Shown here in pieces: positions 8,484 through 21,082 of a DNA stretch of 64,000 nt. Location of the stretch: positions 1,471,001-1,535,000 of the forward strand of contig NZ_CP040751.1 of the NCBI RefSeq assembly GCF_008001235.1, in the 5' to 3' direction. A model generated the notes under the pieces. It did not search any database and was not told the DNA's origin. It saw only the letters and a list, made by a program, of their open reading frames with translations. The stretch's first letter is position 1, and every line of letters starts with the position of its first letter. Origin of the DNA: Salidesulfovibrio onnuriiensis. Its GTDB lineage: Bacteria; Desulfobacterota; Desulfovibrionia; Desulfovibrionales; Desulfovibrionaceae. Position numbers and translations under genes: made by a program.

Positions 8484-9281
8484 TCAGAACTGGAACAGGG
8501 GGCGGTCCGGAGCAGGCACCGCCACGTCGGTGACATGGGCGGCCATGCGCGTTCCCGCAAGATACTGGCCCGGCGTCTTGCCGGTCATGGATTTGAAGTC
8601 GCGGATGAAGTGGGGCTGGTCCATGTAGCCGAGGTCCTGGGCCAGGGACGCAAGGTTGGCGAACCCGCCGTGGTGCAGCCGCTCGAAACAGTGTTGCAGC
8701 CGCACGGAGCGGGCCAGTCCCTTGGGCGTCAGGCCAGTGAACAGCCGCACCTGGCGCTCCATCTGGCGGGGGCTGATGCCCAGCTCCCGGGCCACGTTCG
8801 CGACCGGAATACCTCCCCCCGTGGTCTCGATGATCCGTCCGGCGAGCTGGCCGTGCGCGAGACCTGCGGAACCGGGACGCTGATTCTGCAGCGTCGAAAA
8901 CAGGAGATCGGCCTGTCTGCGCGGGGTGGCCGCCTCCAGCAACATCTGGCCGAGGCTGTCCGAGGGGATTCCGAAGAGCCGGTCCAGGCTGGTGGTGGCG
9001 TCGGTCCGCCGGGTCTCCCAGGTGCCGAACAGGTCCGCACCCATGCCCGGGCGCAGGCGCAGGGCGAAATAGGCCTTGCCTGCCGAGGCCGTCACCGTGC
9101 CCCGGGTGGTGGCTGCGCTGCAATGAAAGATTTCGCAGGTGCGTTCGTCCAGGATGATGAGCACGTCCGAGGTGGGCACCGGGTAATACTCGAACGTGGC
9201 CCGCGTTTCGAGCGGCCCGTTGGTGACCCACAGGGTGTCCACGTGGGAGGCGAGATGTTTTTGGGGTTTGAACGCAAGCAC
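8484..9281 (-). CDS. AraC family transcriptional regulator
   Basis: The C-terminal third holds the two helix-turn-helix units of AraC proteins: IPVANVARELGISPRQMERQ and the signature FANLASLAQDLGYMDQPHFIRDF followed by TGKTPGQY. The N-terminal half resembles the DUF6597-type ligand-binding region of short AraC regulators. I chose GTG 9281 (AAGGG upstream), because the frame further upstream runs through a terminator and the preceding gene; this gives 265 residues. The target may be the methyltransferase gene immediately downstream. Confidence 0.85.
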   Translation of the reverse strand: MLAFKPQKHLASHVDTLWVTNGPLETRATFEYYPVPTSDVLIILDERTCEIFHCSAATTRGTVTASAGKAYFALRLRPGMGADLFGTWETRRTDATTSLDRLFGIPSDSLGQMLLEAATPRRQADLLFSTLQNQRPGSAGLAHGQLAGRIIETTGGGIPVANVARELGISPRQMERQVRLFTGLTPKGLARSVRLQHCFERLHHGGFANLASLAQDLGYMDQPHFIRDFKSMTGKTPGQYLAGTRMAAHVTDVAVPAPDRPLFQF

Positions 9282-9321
9282 GGGGGCACCCTTGCAGAAC
9301 CCGGGGCGGTTGGCAAGCGGC

Positions 9322-9351
9322 AAAAGGCCCCCGGATTGCTCCGGAGGCCTT
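9322..9351 (-). terminator. Terminator downstream of the CydA-like/octaheme gene
   Basis: On the minus strand AAGGCCTCCGG and CCGGGGGCCTT form an 11-bp stem with one mismatch over a six-base loop, ending in TTTT. It separates the cytochrome operon from the AraC gene. Confidence 0.75.
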
Positions 9352-9373
9352 GGTGCCGGTCGGAATGTTGTTG

Positions 9374-12016
9374 CTAGTTTTGGGCTGTCTTCACGTGGTG
9401 GGCGTTGCCCGTCACTTCCTTGAGGTGGCAAACGCCGCAGTTGTTGTCCGCGCCCACGGACCGGGTGTTGCCCTGGTACTGGAGCGGGGCGATGTTGTCG
9501 CGGTTCGCGCCGTACTTGTTCAGGGCCGGGTAGTTGGCGTGCGGGCTGTTGTGGCAGGCGATGCACATCATGTTTCCGTTGGCGTCCAGGCTGTTGCGGT
9601 ATAGGGCGTGGCCGTCGTGGGTCCAGGTGTTGAAGGCGTTGGCCGTTTTTTTGTCCGGCCTGGTTCCCGGATCGGTGTGGCAGGTGCGGCAGTCCGGCTC
9701 GTTCATCCACGGCAGGCGCGGCATGACCTGGTCCGCGCTTTCCACGGTCCTGGCCTTGAGATGCGCCATGAGCCGCTTGGCTCCCTGCTTGCCCTTGCCG
9801 TCCTCATGCTTGAGCAGGGAAAGGGCATGGTCTTCCAGATAGCCGTGGCAGCGTACGCAGCCGATGTCGGCCTGGGCGTGCAGCCCGCGCAGGCACTTGG
9901 TGGGGCCGTCCGGACGGTTGGGGTGGCAGAAGGCGCAGGCCTCCGAACCCCTGTCAGTGAGGAAGTTGGCGTGGAAGCCGTGGATGGCCGCGGGCAGGTT
10001 GAGTAGCTCGGGGTTGCCCTCTGCGCCCAGCACCGGGTCCGGGTGGCAGGACTGGCAGAGCCTGGGATTGCCGGACTGGGCCGAGGCGACCAGTTCGGTG
10101 TTGCTCAGCCGGTCGTGGGACTTGAGCACGTCCCGGCCGGTGGCCTGGGAGATTCCCGCCAGGTTGTCCACCAGCCACGGGCCGCCGTGGCAGTTCTTGC
10201 AGCCCATTTCCGTGGAGGTGGGCGCGACCGTCTTTGTCTCGGCCAGCAGCTCGCCGGTTTCCGCGTCCTCTGCCCGCACCGTGAATACGGGGTAGGGATT
10301 GAATCCGCCGCTGGCCGGGTAGGGCTTCACGGGGATGAGGGCGGCTTCGAAACAGTTGAGCTCCTCGTGGGGCTTGAGCTTGCCGGTCAGGCCGTTGCCG
10401 CACAGGCCAACGTTTTCCTGGGGCCGGGCCCCGAACAGGCTCTGGGCGTGATCCCAGAACGAGCACAGCGCGGCCGGATTCTCGAATCCGGGCTCCACGG
10501 AATAGGTCAGGGTGACGCCCTTGGTGATAACCTGCGGCTTGTCGCCGCGCTTCACCAGCTGGGCGTAGATGTCGTTGGCCGGGGGCAGCAGCACCCATTC
10601 GGAATAGCTGTCCGAGATGCAGTGCATGCCCAGGTTGTTCCAGGCCAGGAGCACGTACTGGTCCTTGTTCTTGTCAAAGGGCGGGATCTCCAGGGGCAGA
10701 TCCTTGCCCGCAAAGGCGATGTTGCCGGGCCTGCCGCCGTGCAGGGTGTTCACGATGTATCGGGCCAGGGCCATGCGTTCCTGACCGGTGCCCGCGAACA
10801 GGGGCATCATGGGTGAAATCGTGCCCATGCCCGAAAGCTTGGCGTCCATGCCCGTCACCGGATATTTTTCGGTCAGGGGCAGGATGTCGTTCATGGGGCC
10901 GCCCACGGAATGACAGGAGGCGCATTGCAGCTGGAACAGTTCGCCGCCGAGGCGTTCCATGTCGTCCTCGGTAAGCTCCTTGCCGCTGACCCACTTGGAC
11001 GAGCCCAGCATGCCCGCCTCGGTGTACTGTTGCATGTCCATGGGCCGGATCTGGTTGGAATACATGTATCCGTGGATGAGATAGGGCTTGCGGGCCGCCT
11101 CGCGCAGGAATTCGAAGGATCCCAGGAAGCCGAACCCCAGGAGCAGGAGCGCCACGGAAACGGAGATGCGCAGGTTTCTGGGCAGCCGCACCAGCATGAC
11201 CGCGCCGAGGACGAACACGGCGGCGGCGAAGAGCGGCACCAGGCTGTAGAACCGGGTGATGCGCGAGGCGCGCAGGGCCAGCCGGTGCAGGGCCTCGGGC
11301 GGGATCACGCTGGTGTACCACCAGCCGCAGGCCAGGGCCAGGAGGAGCGGGATCGTGGTCCACCAGGCGCAGGTGCGGTAGATGGTTTCCCGCGCCTCGG
11401 CGTCCTGGACCCTGTGGGCGGTGACAAAGCCGAACAGCCCGGCGATGGTTGCCGCCGCAAAGGTGCGGAAGAACAGGGACGGCCAGAAGGACGGGTTGAA
11501 GAATCCGTCCCAGAAGCTGCCCGTTTCAAGCCATTGTCCGGGGGTGAGCATGAAGCCGATGATGCCGTTGATGAGGAAGAGCGAGAGCCAGGCGAAGATG
11601 AAGTAGAGCCAGCCCACGATGAGGTGGTTGCGGGGGCTCATTTGCTCGAACCGGTAGTGGTAGATGAGCAGGGCCACGATTTCGGCCAGGAAACAGACCC
11701 ATTCCGCGGCCCAGCCGAACACGAAGGTGTGGATGAGCGTGGAGGTGGCCTGCGGGGCCAGCACCGAGATGGTGAACCAGATGCCCACCCCGGTCATGCC
11801 GCCCAGCACCATGGTCACCAGCAGGAAGAACTTGGTGTGGCTGCGCACGTAGGCCAGCAGGGGCGCGGAGCCGCGCTTGCGGGCCATGCCCTCGAACAGG
11901 GGCAGGAACAGGCCGCCGCCCACCGCGAAGTGGGCCAGGAACACATGGATGACCGCTATGAGGGCGATGAAGAATCCGCCGCCGAAGGTTGTCAGTTCCC
12001 AAAATGGATATTGCAT
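9374..12016 (-). CDS. CydA-like membrane domain fused to octaheme cytochrome c
   Basis: This 880-residue protein has two parts. Residues 1-310 form a multi-helix membrane domain resembling CydA of the cytochrome bd superfamily: His24 and His29 in VIHVFLAHFAVGGG, acidic residues in AEWVCFLAEIV (Glu105, Glu112) and the following loop with FLINGIIGFMLTPGQW. From residue 330 the protein carries eight CxxCH motifs at about 365, 606, 654, 694, 720, 776, 818 and 860. Between the first and second lies the NNLGMHC-type domain common in multiheme proteins. It probably passes electrons between the quinone pool and periplasmic hemes; direction and acceptor are unknown. It follows a membrane partner gene by 3 bases. 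Confidence 0.8.
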   Translation of the reverse strand: MQYPFWELTTFGGGFFIALIAVIHVFLAHFAVGGGLFLPLFEGMARKRGSAPLLAYVRSHTKFFLLVTMVLGGMTGVGIWFTISVLAPQATSTLIHTFVFGWAAEWVCFLAEIVALLIYHYRFEQMSPRNHLIVGWLYFIFAWLSLFLINGIIGFMLTPGQWLETGSFWDGFFNPSFWPSLFFRTFAAATIAGLFGFVTAHRVQDAEARETIYRTCAWWTTIPLLLALACGWWYTSVIPPEALHRLALRASRITRFYSLVPLFAAAVFVLGAVMLVRLPRNLRISVSVALLLLGFGFLGSFEFLREAARKPYLIHGYMYSNQIRPMDMQQYTEAGMLGSSKWVSGKELTEDDMERLGGELFQLQCASCHSVGGPMNDILPLTEKYPVTGMDAKLSGMGTISPMMPLFAGTGQERMALARYIVNTLHGGRPGNIAFAGKDLPLEIPPFDKNKDQYVLLAWNNLGMHCISDSYSEWVLLPPANDIYAQLVKRGDKPQVITKGVTLTYSVEPGFENPAALCSFWDHAQSLFGARPQENVGLCGNGLTGKLKPHEELNCFEAALIPVKPYPASGGFNPYPVFTVRAEDAETGELLAETKTVAPTSTEMGCKNCHGGPWLVDNLAGISQATGRDVLKSHDRLSNTELVASAQSGNPRLCQSCHPDPVLGAEGNPELLNLPAAIHGFHANFLTDRGSEACAFCHPNRPDGPTKCLRGLHAQADIGCVRCHGYLEDHALSLLKHEDGKGKQGAKRLMAHLKARTVESADQVMPRLPWMNEPDCRTCHTDPGTRPDKKTANAFNTWTHDGHALYRNSLDANGNMMCIACHNSPHANYPALNKYGANRDNIAPLQYQGNTRSVGADNNCGVCHLKEVTGNAHHVKTAQN

Positions 12017-12019
12017 GGA

Positions 12020-13078
12020 TCAACCCTCCTTGGACGCGAAGAACGCCAGCCGCAGCATGTAGGCCAGGGCCGCCAGGCCGATGACCAATGTGACCAGGAA
12101 GAAGACGAAGGGCGAGATTTCGCCGGTGACCTGGAGTTGGCCGGGCGAGAACCACGGCTCCAGGGTGGCGTTGCGCACCACGGCCCGCACGCCGGACATG
12201 GACAGGATCGTGAGACCGGTCCAGATCGCCGCGCTCACGGGCTTGCGCGTTGCCCCGGCCATGAGGGCCAGGACGGCCAGGGCCACGGAAACCAGGAGCA
12301 GGGCAGTGCCCGGGACGCTGTCGCCCATGAACTGGAGCAGCACGGGCCGGTCCAGGGCCACCAGCCACCACAGGCCCGAGGCGATCTGGAGCACCGAGGC
12401 CGTGACGAACAGGCGCAGCCCCGAGTGTTGTACGATTTCGGAGGAGGTTGTTCCACGCTCCTTGCCGAACCGCGCCAGCAGGGCCGCCGCCAGGCCGCCC
12501 ACGGCCAGGGAGGCAAACAGGAAATGCAGGAAGCGCGGGGCAAAGGTCGCGTCCATGAAATTGAACAGGGTGCCGGAGCTGCCGCCCACGCCCGAAACCC
12601 AGAGGTCGGGCCGCAGCATCAGGGTCAGCACGTTGACCATGACCAGGCCGACACACAGGATCACGGCCAGGGCCGCGAGCAGGTAGCCGCCCCTGTTTGC
12701 GGGGTCGGCCGCGCTCTTGTGCTGGTGGATGTACAGGGCGTAGTAGCCCGCGATGAGCAGCAGGATCACGCCCAGCCACCACGCGGCGGAAAGTACGGAC
12801 CCCGAATAGAAGAAGTGGCCGTAGACCACCTGGAGAAACAGGAGCGGCGCCACCCCGAAGTTGACCACCAGGGCAAAGACCGTGGGCAGCTTGCGGGTGA
12901 TGGGGGCCGCCAGGTCGGCGCGTTTGTTCAGGGTTAGGTACAGGGCGAAGAAGCCGCCCCCCACGAGGACGTTCACCAGGATCATGTGCAGGGTGAACGT
13001 GAGGATGTTCAGGCCTTCGAACCAGCCCCAGGCCATGGGGATGGCGTCGGGAACGGGAATCAGAGCGGTCGGATCCAT
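12020..13078 (-). CDS. Multi-pass membrane protein, partner of the CydA-like octaheme protein
   Basis: A 352-residue, roughly nine-helix membrane protein without CxxCH. Its start, GLNILTFTLHMILVNVLVGG, parallels the His-containing first helix of the neighbouring CydA-like protein (VIHVFLAHFAVGGG), so the two may be distant paralogues, as subunits of bd-type enzymes are. His31, His88 and His194-region residues could be heme ligands, but this is a guess. It is the first gene of a two-gene operon ending 3 bases before the octaheme subunit. I infer a heterodimeric quinone-reactive membrane module; no ordinary cydB is present. Confidence 0.65.
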   Translation of the reverse strand: MDPTALIPVPDAIPMAWGWFEGLNILTFTLHMILVNVLVGGGFFALYLTLNKRADLAAPITRKLPTVFALVVNFGVAPLLFLQVVYGHFFYSGSVLSAAWWLGVILLLIAGYYALYIHQHKSAADPANRGGYLLAALAVILCVGLVMVNVLTLMLRPDLWVSGVGGSSGTLFNFMDATFAPRFLHFLFASLAVGGLAAALLARFGKERGTTSSEIVQHSGLRLFVTASVLQIASGLWWLVALDRPVLLQFMGDSVPGTALLLVSVALAVLALMAGATRKPVSAAIWTGLTILSMSGVRAVVRNATLEPWFSPGQLQVTGEISPFVFFLVTLVIGLAALAYMLRLAFFASKEG

Positions 13079-13159
13079 AAGGCACCTCCATCCTGCGTCT
13101 ATATCGCATGGTGGCGCTGGATCGTATTATAAATAGAGGAATTCTGTTGTGTTGCAATG

Positions 13160-13188
13160 AAAAAGGCCCGGAAAACGTTTCCGGGCCC
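13160..13188 (-). terminator. Terminator downstream of glucokinase gene
   Basis: On the minus strand GGCCCGGAAA pairs with TTTCCGGGCC around a three-base loop and is followed by TTTTT. It ends the sugar operon. Confidence 0.85.
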
Positions 13189-13217
13189 TGGGGTGTCGCG
13201 TGAAAATGAGGTTCGGC

Positions 13218-14204
13218 TCAAAGTCCGAGGGCATGGCAGGCCGCGCCCATGAGGGCCGTGTCCCTGTGGGTCACCAGATGGATGGGCATGTCCGCCACCA
13301 TGGGGCTGAGCCGCCCCTTGGCCCGGAATGCCTCCAGGAACCGGGGGCTTCTGATGTATTCGGGCATGCGCGGGGGGATGCCGCCGCCGATGTACATGCC
13401 GCCGTAGCAGGAGACCTTGAGGGCCAGGTTGCCCGCTTCCGCGCCCAGGATTTCCGTGAACAGCTCCAGCACGGCCACGCAGATGGGATTTTCCTCGGGG
13501 CGTTCGAGCCCGGCCCGGACGATGACCGGGGTCTGGTCCTCAGCCTCGGCCAGGTCCCGTGCCAGGGCCTCGGGTTCGGGATGTTTGCCGGTGTCGCGCA
13601 GGAAGGCGTAGAGATTGGGAATGCCCACCCCGGCGCAGACGCGTTCGTAGCTGACATGGTCGTATTTTTCCAGCAGGTAGGCCAGCAGCTCCATCTGCAG
13701 TTCGGTGCGCGGGCCGAATTCCGTGTGCCCGCCCTCGGAGCTGTTGGGCCGGTATCGGCCGTGCCCGTCCCAGGTCAGGAACACTTCGCCCAGCCCCGTG
13801 CCGGGGGCCACCAGCGCCTTGGTGCATTCCGGCACCGGAACGCCCTGGTTGATGGTCACCAGCATGGATTCGTCCAGGTGCGGCACGGCGTGGGCCATGG
13901 CTTCCAGGTCGTTGAGCAGGGCGACCCGGCCGATGCCGGTTTCCCGCTGCAGCCGGTCCCCGTCGATGATCCAGGGCAGATTGGTGATCTGCGCTCGGTT
14001 CTGCTTGATGGGTCCGGCCACGCCGAAGCTGGCGCGCTCCGCCGAGAGTCCGTGCTTCTTCAGGAAGGCGCGCACGATGTCTTCGAGCCCGGCGAATTCC
14101 TGGCTGGGGTAGGTCTGGCGCACGACGGGATCGTCCGGACCTCGGTCCGCGGAGAAGATTCCCAGGCGGGTCTTGGTTCCGCCGATGTCTCCTGCAAGTA
14201 TCAT
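13218..14204 (-). CDS. glk: Glucokinase (Glk family)
   Basis: A 328-residue kinase with the N-terminal phosphate-binding DIGGTKTRLGIF motif, a conserved LPWIIDGDRL / LLNDLEAMAHAVP region with the catalytic Asp (NDLEA), LVAPGTGLGE and EGGHTEFGP (family sugar-binding Glu/His). Glk phosphorylates glucose with ATP in the cytoplasm. It is the last gene of an operon encoding a sugar ABC importer, which makes glucose, rather than a pentose, the likely imported sugar. An 80-base gap separates it from the binding-protein gene upstream. Confidence 0.92.
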   Translation of the reverse strand: MILAGDIGGTKTRLGIFSADRGPDDPVVRQTYPSQEFAGLEDIVRAFLKKHGLSAERASFGVAGPIKQNRAQITNLPWIIDGDRLQRETGIGRVALLNDLEAMAHAVPHLDESMLVTINQGVPVPECTKALVAPGTGLGEVFLTWDGHGRYRPNSSEGGHTEFGPRTELQMELLAYLLEKYDHVSYERVCAGVGIPNLYAFLRDTGKHPEPEALARDLAEAEDQTPVIVRAGLERPEENPICVAVLELFTEILGAEAGNLALKVSCYGGMYIGGGIPPRMPEYIRSPRFLEAFRAKGRLSPMVADMPIHLVTHRDTALMGAACHALGL

Positions 14205-14283
14205 TGTCCGTTCCGTCCCGTTGTCTGTTGGCGCTTCGCGTTCATTATGTAGTTATTGTTTGTGAAACCAAATACATCCATTA

Positions 14284-15342
14284 TTATTTTCCGTAAACCT
14301 CTTCATGGGTGAAGTGCCCGTCCGCAATAACCGTGGCGTCGAGGTTTTCCCTGTCCACGCCCACCACAGGAGTGATGATGGTGGGGATCTCGGCAAACCC
14401 GTTGTCCACGGCGCGGGCGTCCGGGGCCAGCTCCTTCACCGTCTTTTCAGGCTGTTCGGCCATGGCCACGGCAATGTCCGCGGCGCGGTAGGCCAACGGC
14501 TTGATCTTTTTCCAGACCTCGAAGGCCTGTCTGCCCTGGGCCACCATGCGGATGTTGCGCAGGTCCGCGTCCGAACCGGCCACGAAGACCTTGTCCACGG
14601 AGTCCAGGTCCTGCTCGTGCAGGGCGCCCATGACACCGGAGGCCAGGCCGCTGTTGTTGCAGATGAAGGCGTCGATCCTGTCGCGGTGTTTCAGCAGCAG
14701 GGTCTCGGCCGTTTCCCGGGCCAGGTCCGGGGACCAGTCCATGTGGGACTTGCGGGCCACGAGATTGATGTCCGGGTGCTTTGCGGCAAAGTCGAGCATT
14801 CCCTGGCTCATGGCCTCGGCGTTGGCGTCGCCGGGCCGCCCCATGATCAGGGCCACGTTGCCCTTGACCGCGCCCCTGTGCTTCAGGAGCCATTTTTTCA
14901 GGGCCTTGGCCTGGAGTTCGCCCACGGCCCAGCTGTCCTGCATGACCATGACGTCCAGCGGTCCGTTCTGGAGCATGGAGTCGTAGCCCACCACGCGCAC
15001 GCCGCGCTCATGGGCCAGCTTGACCAGGCTGCCCGCCGTACCCGTTTCCACGGGCTGGAGAACCAGGACCTGGATGCCCTGGTCGAGCATCTTTTCCACC
15101 TGGCGCAGCTGCACCAGTTCGTCGTTGCGGCTGGAGTCGAAGAGCACGGTTGCTCCCTTGCCCTCGGCGCGGGCCATGAACAAGGCCTTGTCCGTGCGGT
15201 AGCGTTCCTCCTGCATGGTTTTCAGGAGAAAACCGATGCGCAGTTCCTTGGCCTGGGCCGTTGTTGCCAGGCCTGCGGCCAGGATCACGGCGCAGAGCGC
15301 CACGGTCATGGTCCTCACGGCTTGGGGGAATGTATGAAGCAT
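14284..15342 (-). CDS. Sugar ABC transporter substrate-binding protein (XylF-like, second copy)
   Basis: A 352-residue periplasmic binding protein with a signal peptide (MTVALCAVILAAGLATTAQA) and the XylF-type start IGFLLKTMQEERYRTDKALF. Shared landmarks with the copy at 18172-19200 include VLQPVETGTAGSLVK, QDSWAVGELQAKAL, NVALIMGRPGDANAEAM and FICNNSGLASGVM, so it is a paralogue. The start at 15342 is favoured by GGAGG upstream and an intact signal sequence. It sits after the permease gene, an atypical second site in the operon, and may widen specificity or affinity of the importer. Confidence 0.9.
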   Translation of the reverse strand: MLHTFPQAVRTMTVALCAVILAAGLATTAQAKELRIGFLLKTMQEERYRTDKALFMARAEGKGATVLFDSSRNDELVQLRQVEKMLDQGIQVLVLQPVETGTAGSLVKLAHERGVRVVGYDSMLQNGPLDVMVMQDSWAVGELQAKALKKWLLKHRGAVKGNVALIMGRPGDANAEAMSQGMLDFAAKHPDINLVARKSHMDWSPDLARETAETLLLKHRDRIDAFICNNSGLASGVMGALHEQDLDSVDKVFVAGSDADLRNIRMVAQGRQAFEVWKKIKPLAYRAADIAVAMAEQPEKTVKELAPDARAVDNGFAEIPTIITPVVGVDRENLDATVIADGHFTHEEVYGK

Positions 15343-15377
15343 GCTTTGCGAACCTCCGCTGGTGTTGATCCCGGGCC

Positions 15378-16529
<1,152 letters not shown>

Positions 16530-16532
16530 TGC

Positions 16533-18098
<1,566 letters not shown>

Positions 18099-18105
18099 TT
18101 TACTC

Positions 18106-18135
18106 CGGGAGGGCCGTCCCCAAACGGCCCTCCCG
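18106..18135 (-). promoter_or_regulatory. Intercistronic hairpin abutting the ATPase ribosome-binding site
   Basis: CGGGAGGGCCGT and ACGGCCCTCCCG form a perfect 12-bp stem over six bases, with no T-run after it. It lies between the binding-protein gene and the ATPase gene. The GGAG Shine-Dalgarno of ATG 18098 starts inside the stem base. It probably stabilises the upstream message or damps ATPase translation, as found in other binding-protein operons. Confidence 0.65.
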
Positions 18136-18171
18136 TATCATTAACGGTCCTTGTCAGCGGGAGAGACGATT

Positions 18172-19200
<1,029 letters not shown>

Positions 19201-19610
19201 CGTAGAACCTCCGGAAACATGTTTTGGTTTAGCGATTGAAAAATATCTCGCCAGAATAACTCCCATTCTTGAAGGAGTCAGCACACCCGTAATATTTATT
19301 CTTGTTATAAAAACAGGTTAAGAGAAAGGACTCTTTCAAGATTGGGCCTAGTATTCTCCTGCTGCAATTTTTTTGTCAACATTTAATTTAATATTTAAAC
19401 AAATTGATTGAGCGATCAAGCCGAAAGCAGCCTCTTTTCTTGGCGTTTCAGTGGCGATTCCGTGAATTTCTCCTGTTTCGGGCAGGCTTGCCTCGGTTAT
19501 TTGTTTATGTCATAAATTAATTTACCGGGCAGATATGCTAGCCTATGTAACTACGGGGGACCCGCAAGGGTTGCCATTATTTATTTGCCGCCAGAGAGGG
19601 ATTTTTCAGA
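19201..19610. promoter_or_regulatory. Divergent control region of sugar operon and ROK regulator
   Basis: This 410-base gap has no gene. For the minus-strand operon I see TTGACA (19379-19374) and AATACT (19355-19350) spaced 18 bases. Just upstream is an AT-rich tract at 19381-19400 with TTTAATTTAA. Nearer the ROK gene lies a perfect 12-base palindrome TAAATTAATTTA at 19513-19524. ROK regulators of the NagC/XylR type bind AT-rich palindromes, so both are candidate operators. A long 5' leader of about 140 bases for the sugar operon is implied. Confidence 0.55.
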
Positions 19611-20849
19611 ATGGCTATACGACCGGAACCGCTCAAGACCCTGAACCAGTATCAGATACTGAACACCATCCGCATCGCGGGGAGCATCTCGCGCATCGAG
19701 ATCGCCCAGATCGTGGGCCACAGCAGGGCCACGGTGACCAACATCACGGCCAAGATGATCGCCAGCGGGCTCATCTATGAAAAGGAAGTGGAGGGCACCG
19801 CAGCGCGGGGGCGCAACCGCATCCTGCTGGCCATCAATCCGGACGCGGCCTATGTGGTGGGCGTGAAGGTCTCGGCGTTCCGCATCGGCTGCGTGGTCAC
19901 GGACATTCTGGCCAACGTCAAGAGCTCGGTGGTTATGCCCGTGCGCACCAGCGAGCGACCGGCCGAGTTTGTGGCCGACCTCATCGAGGAGGCCATCCGC
20001 CATTGCGTGCTCGAGGCCGGGCTTTCCCTCAAGCAGGTCTCGGGCATCGGCATCGGCGTCCCGGGGCTGGTGGACAGCCGCGAGGGCGTCAGCTACTGGA
20101 GCCCGCTGTACCGCCGGGGCGACATCACCCTGCGCGATCTCATCCAGGACCGCTTTGGAATTTCCACCTACGTGGACAACGACTCCAACACCGTGGCCCT
20201 TTCCCAGCTCTGGCGCGGCCAGGGCATGGGCATCAACAATTTCGCCGTGGTCACGGTGGAGGACGGTTTGGGCATGGGCGTGGTCATCGACGGCGAGCTG
20301 TATCGGGGATCCAACGGGTTTGCCGGGGAGCTGGGCCATTTCGTGGCCGTGCCGGGCGGCGAGCCCTGCCGCTGCGGCAAGAAGGGCTGCTACGAGGCCT
20401 ATGTCAGCAACTTCGGCATCCTCAACGCGGCCAAGCGCCTGTGTCGCGAGGGAACCTGGCAATGCGCGGACATGGAGGCCCTGGCCTACGAGGAGGTGCT
20501 CGAGGCGGCCCGGGCCGGGAACCAGGACCTGGTGGAGGTCTTCAACCGCGCCGGGAGCTATCTCGGCCATGCCCTGGCCGGGCTCATTCAGATTTTCAAC
20601 CCCTCCAGGATCATCGTCACAGGCAACGGCATCCGGGCCGGAGAGCTCATGTTCGGGCCCATGCGCGCCATGCTGGAGGAGAGCGTGTGGCCCGAGATGC
20701 ATTCCAAGACCGAGGTGGTGGTGCACGAATGGCAGGACATGGACTGGTCCCTGGGCGCGGCCTGTCTGGTGCTCCAGGAACTGTACAAGTCGCCCCTGGA
20801 CCGCTGCGTTGCCGCGGAAAAGATGCAGGAAGCCATCAAGTCGGATTGA
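19611..20849 (+). CDS. ROK family transcriptional regulator (XylR/NagC-like)
   Basis: A 412-residue protein with an N-terminal winged helix (LNTIRIAGSISRIEIAQIVGH, then SRATVTNITAKMI) and a ROK sugar-kinase-like domain. The ROK part shows GIGVPGLVDS near residue 148, VDNDSNTVALSQLWRGQG, a GELGHFVAVPGGEPCRCGKKGCYEA zinc motif and IVTGNGIRAGE. It lacks a clear kinase Asp-rich context and has the DNA-binding part, so it is a regulator rather than a kinase. Divergent placement from the sugar ABC operon implies it represses or activates that operon in response to sugar. Confidence 0.92.
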   Translation: MAIRPEPLKTLNQYQILNTIRIAGSISRIEIAQIVGHSRATVTNITAKMIASGLIYEKEVEGTAARGRNRILLAINPDAAYVVGVKVSAFRIGCVVTDILANVKSSVVMPVRTSERPAEFVADLIEEAIRHCVLEAGLSLKQVSGIGIGVPGLVDSREGVSYWSPLYRRGDITLRDLIQDRFGISTYVDNDSNTVALSQLWRGQGMGINNFAVVTVEDGLGMGVVIDGELYRGSNGFAGELGHFVAVPGGEPCRCGKKGCYEAYVSNFGILNAAKRLCREGTWQCADMEALAYEEVLEAARAGNQDLVEVFNRAGSYLGHALAGLIQIFNPSRIIVTGNGIRAGELMFGPMRAMLEESVWPEMHSKTEVVVHEWQDMDWSLGAACLVLQELYKSPLDRCVAAEKMQEAIKSD

Positions 20850-20879
20850 TCGCCGTTTTCCTGCGCAGGAAAAAAGAGC

Positions 20880-20908
20880 AAGGCCTCCGCGAAAGCGGAG
20901 GCCTTTTT
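20880..20908 (+). terminator. Terminator of ROK regulator gene
   Basis: AAGGCCTCCGC and GCGGAGGCCTT form an 11-bp stem with a GAAA loop, followed by a T-run. Confidence 0.9.
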
Positions 20909-21082
20909 CGTGCCCAGGGCGCGTGGGCTTATGAAGGGGTCTGTTTCCGCCCGTTGTCCGGCGACTGCTCTTTATAGCCAGGAGGGCAGTCTGGGGCCGG
21001 AACCTCAGGGTCGGACCAGTACCCGCCGAACCCTCGGCTGGAAGAATCCCGCCGTGAGCCGGAAGGTGGGCGTGAGGGTTTT
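20909..21082. other. Intergenic stretch without gene, GC-rich, possibly structured
   Basis: No supported coding frame is seen between the ROK terminator and the convergent alcohol dehydrogenase. Several short self-complementary segments occur, for example GACTGC (20972-20977) with GCAGTC (20996-21001 region) and CGGCT with AGCCG further right. I could not match it to a known riboswitch or ncRNA family by eye. Confidence 0.3.

Noticed and set aside
10910-10925. Possible frame break within the octaheme gene, given spread CxxCH motifs.
   Set aside because: A single uninterrupted frame runs through all eight motifs.
7260-12000. Long frames antisense to the cytochrome and octaheme genes, for example 10910-12937.
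   Set aside because: They are Gly/Gln/His-rich, low-complexity shadows of GC-rich coding strands without recognisable domains.
20909-21082. Possible cobalamin riboswitch, because AGCCAGGAG occurs at 20985-20993.
   Set aside because: The other conserved blocks of the riboswitch were not found in order, and no gene on the + strand follows that it could control.
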